A DNA stretch of 62,000 bases from Gnetum montanum (Eukaryota > Streptophyta > Gnetopsida > Gnetales > Gnetaceae): assembly GCA_015680685.1 (NCBI GenBank), contig MNCI01036718.1, positions 646,674 through 708,673 of the forward strand, written 5' to 3'. Of the stretch, positions 60,661 through 62,000 are shown one piece after another (positions within the stretch are counted from its first letter, which is position 1; each line of letters starts with the position of its first letter). The position numbers and the translations under genes are program-made. The notes under the pieces are model-generated. The model was not told where the DNA came from. It saw only the letters and a list, made by a program, of their open reading frames with translations, and searched no databases.

Positions 60661-61299
60661 TTTATTTCTTCATCAACTCTCTTCAAACCAAATTCTAGAA
60701 TGGATCCTCATGTGCAAGCTCTCTCCCAATTTACTTTACCTAATCATGCTCCTATTATTTGTTATTTAGTACTTAACCATAAACAAGCAGTCCAACCTTC
60801 TACAAAATTTGTTATATTTAATACTTCTTTTCTCAACAATGATGCCTACTACAAGTTGCTTGTTCAAAATTGAAATATGTGTCCTTGTCCAAAGGGAGAA
60901 ATAGGTTGGATTCAATAGTGGAATCATGCATTTGATAAAACTATTAAGTTATGCAAATATTTAGGGTAATTTTTTCCAAAGAAAAAATTGCAAAATAGAG
61001 AACAAGAAAAGTTTAATGCTATGAGACTTACTAGGCTGCATGTTGAGTCTCCTTCCAATGCTCACATTCAAAAGTGTCTTGACAATGAACATTCAACTTT
61101 GACCATGTTAGATTAGCATAAAGCCCATGGGGCTCAATTGCAAGCTAGAATCAACTGGATCTACATAAGGGATAATCTTGTTAAAGGTTTCTTCAAGATT
61201 TTAAGGGTAGGCCTCCTCTAAGAAGAATTGATTCTATTTTGATCACTAGACAGAGGGTTTCTAATGACGAAAGTAATCATCATCACTTCTTTAAATTCT

Positions 61300-61562
61300 A
61301 AGCAATTATTTACTTCAAAATAGATGGACATGCAAAAATTCTATGAGTTACTATAGAAGGTTTCTATTCATAATATTGATGTGATGCAAGAGAACCTACT
61401 TTCCTTAGAGGAGCTCACTCAAACTATGTTGTCTATGCCAAATGAAAAAGCTCCAAGTATTGATGGTTTTCCAATTGAATTCTACAAATGTTTTTGGTCT
61501 TCTATTAAACATAACTTTTGTTACATGTATAGGGAAGCTATGAGAAATGGTTCTTTTAGGGG
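61300..61562 (+). pseudogene. LINE reverse transcriptase N-terminal fragment
   Basis: LTQTMLSMPNEKAPSIDGFP followed by IEFYKCFWSSIK is the start of the plant L1 RT (usually MPNxKSPGPDGFPxEFYKxFW). The RT ends abruptly at 61563, where a different sequence begins. Confidence 0.85.
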
Positions 61563-61669
61563 TGTTGGAACCCAAAATAATTGAAACATAGATACATCCC
61601 AAAATTTATAGAATTTTATAACTTAGTGCTACCTAGTAGTATCAAACTTTTGATCTAGGGTTACAAGGT
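61563..61669. repeat. LTR-like fragment inserted in the LINE
   Basis: TGTTGGAACCCAAAATAATTG has the look of a copia LTR start. The following TAGAATTTTATAACTTAGTGC resembles 9755-9775. It is cut at 61670 by another LTR. The assignment is tentative. Confidence 0.35.
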
Positions 61670-62000
61670 TGATGAGTGGCGAGGTACCCCTACACTCAAC
61701 CATACGAAACAAGCATAGCACACGCAATCCGGTCGAACTCTGCAGACTAAGTGCCTACACGCCCCATGGAACACTTAGGGTTAATTATTCGTTGTCTTCC
61801 CAGACTTACTTGTAGTTGTCACGGTGTATGGTTAAGTAAGTCCAAGGTATATGATTTTTATGATCTTTTATGTTTTATGTCTCCTATGCTATTGAGGTGA
61901 AGGGTTGAGAAACTAATTACTAACTCTAACTAATGAACTAAGTCTAAATTACCTAGCATTAGCATCCGTTCCCACTTACCATACACACCCTGAACCAATG
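61670..62000 (-). repeat. LTR of the D/A/B family, running off the window
   Basis: TGATGAGTGGCGAGGTACCCC and the following CTACACTCAACCATACGAA match the LTR starts at 19432, 25667, 42188 and 48021, and also the solo LTR in reverse (16515 leftward). The copy is well preserved over the visible 331 bp. No tRNA-Asp primer site precedes it, so this is the outer edge of an element or a solo LTR. Confidence 0.88.

Larger units (their letters stand above)
58900..61562 (+). mobile_element. LINE (L1-type non-LTR retrotransposon), decayed and truncated
   Basis: Three plant L1 parts lie in order. ORF1 with a DUF4283-like segment is at 59040-59305 (VSPWIEDFNLEEVCYTLPIW). An ORF1 tail rich in Lys is at 59500-60041. 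An endonuclease is at about 60100-60660, and the start of RT at 61381-61584. Stops are frequent. The element is cut at 61563 by an LTR-type sequence, so most of RT is missing. A local duplication of about 50 bp is at 59276-59366 (GTGCATGTTGCCTTAGATT / GTGTATGTTGCCTTGGATT). Confidence 0.82.

Overview
This window looks like a gene-poor stretch of a large plant nuclear genome. Two plant-type genes sit in about 55 kb of nested, decayed retrotransposons. Long AT-rich spacers, many old LTR elements, GT-AG introns and heavy C-to-T type decay suggest a seed plant with a big genome. A gymnosperm is plausible, but the sequence does not prove it.

Genes. (1) At 10598-13600 (+) a seven-exon gene can be assembled by hand. 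All introns are GT-AG, all phases agree, and it gives a 467-residue protein that reads as an OB-fold, single-stranded-DNA-binding type resembling Shieldin-2 or the large RPA subunit. (2) At 57092-57502 (+) an intact, GC-rich, single-exon gene encodes a 136-residue protein with two EF-hands, with a TATA box about 95 bp upstream. Both look functional.

Repeats, left to right. 1-94 is an LTR end. 95-9655 (-) is an old Ty3/gypsy element with gag, protease, RT, RNase H and integrase remnants, a tRNA-Asp type primer binding site and an RT active site of the Athila/Tat kind (element D). 14670-19095 is a copia-like LTR split by another insertion, which itself holds a solo LTR (15508-16515) with a perfect 5-bp target duplication. 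19432-26473 (-) is element A, same LTR family as D, carrying gag and protease but no polymerase. 27508-34092 (-) is element F, with 580-bp LTRs, an initiator-Met primer site and no recognisable coding. 35798-36940 holds two LTR fragments. 36950-42187 (+) is element H (gag, protease, start of pol), split by a 1.95-kb mini-element I (37916-39861). 42188-48554 (-) is element B (gag only, plus an extra ORF near its 3' LTR). 48555-49965 (-) is another gag fragment (C). 50781-56504 (+) is a chromodomain Ty3/gypsy element (E). 58900-61562 (+) is a LINE. The window ends in an LTR of the D/A/B family.

How it fits together. D, A, B, C, H, the solo LTR and the end LTRs belong to one LTR family or close kin. 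D carries a full pol; A and B kept LTRs, primer site and gag but lack pol, so they look like non-autonomous derivatives that would depend on D-like relatives. Their primer sites show a graded series of transitions (A least, B middle, D most), giving relative ages. Every well preserved LTR of this family has a CpG-rich palindrome cluster (GATATCGCG units) just upstream of its TATA box. Two single N positions are each flanked by an identical or near-identical 43-49 bp direct repeat and look like unresolved contig joins.
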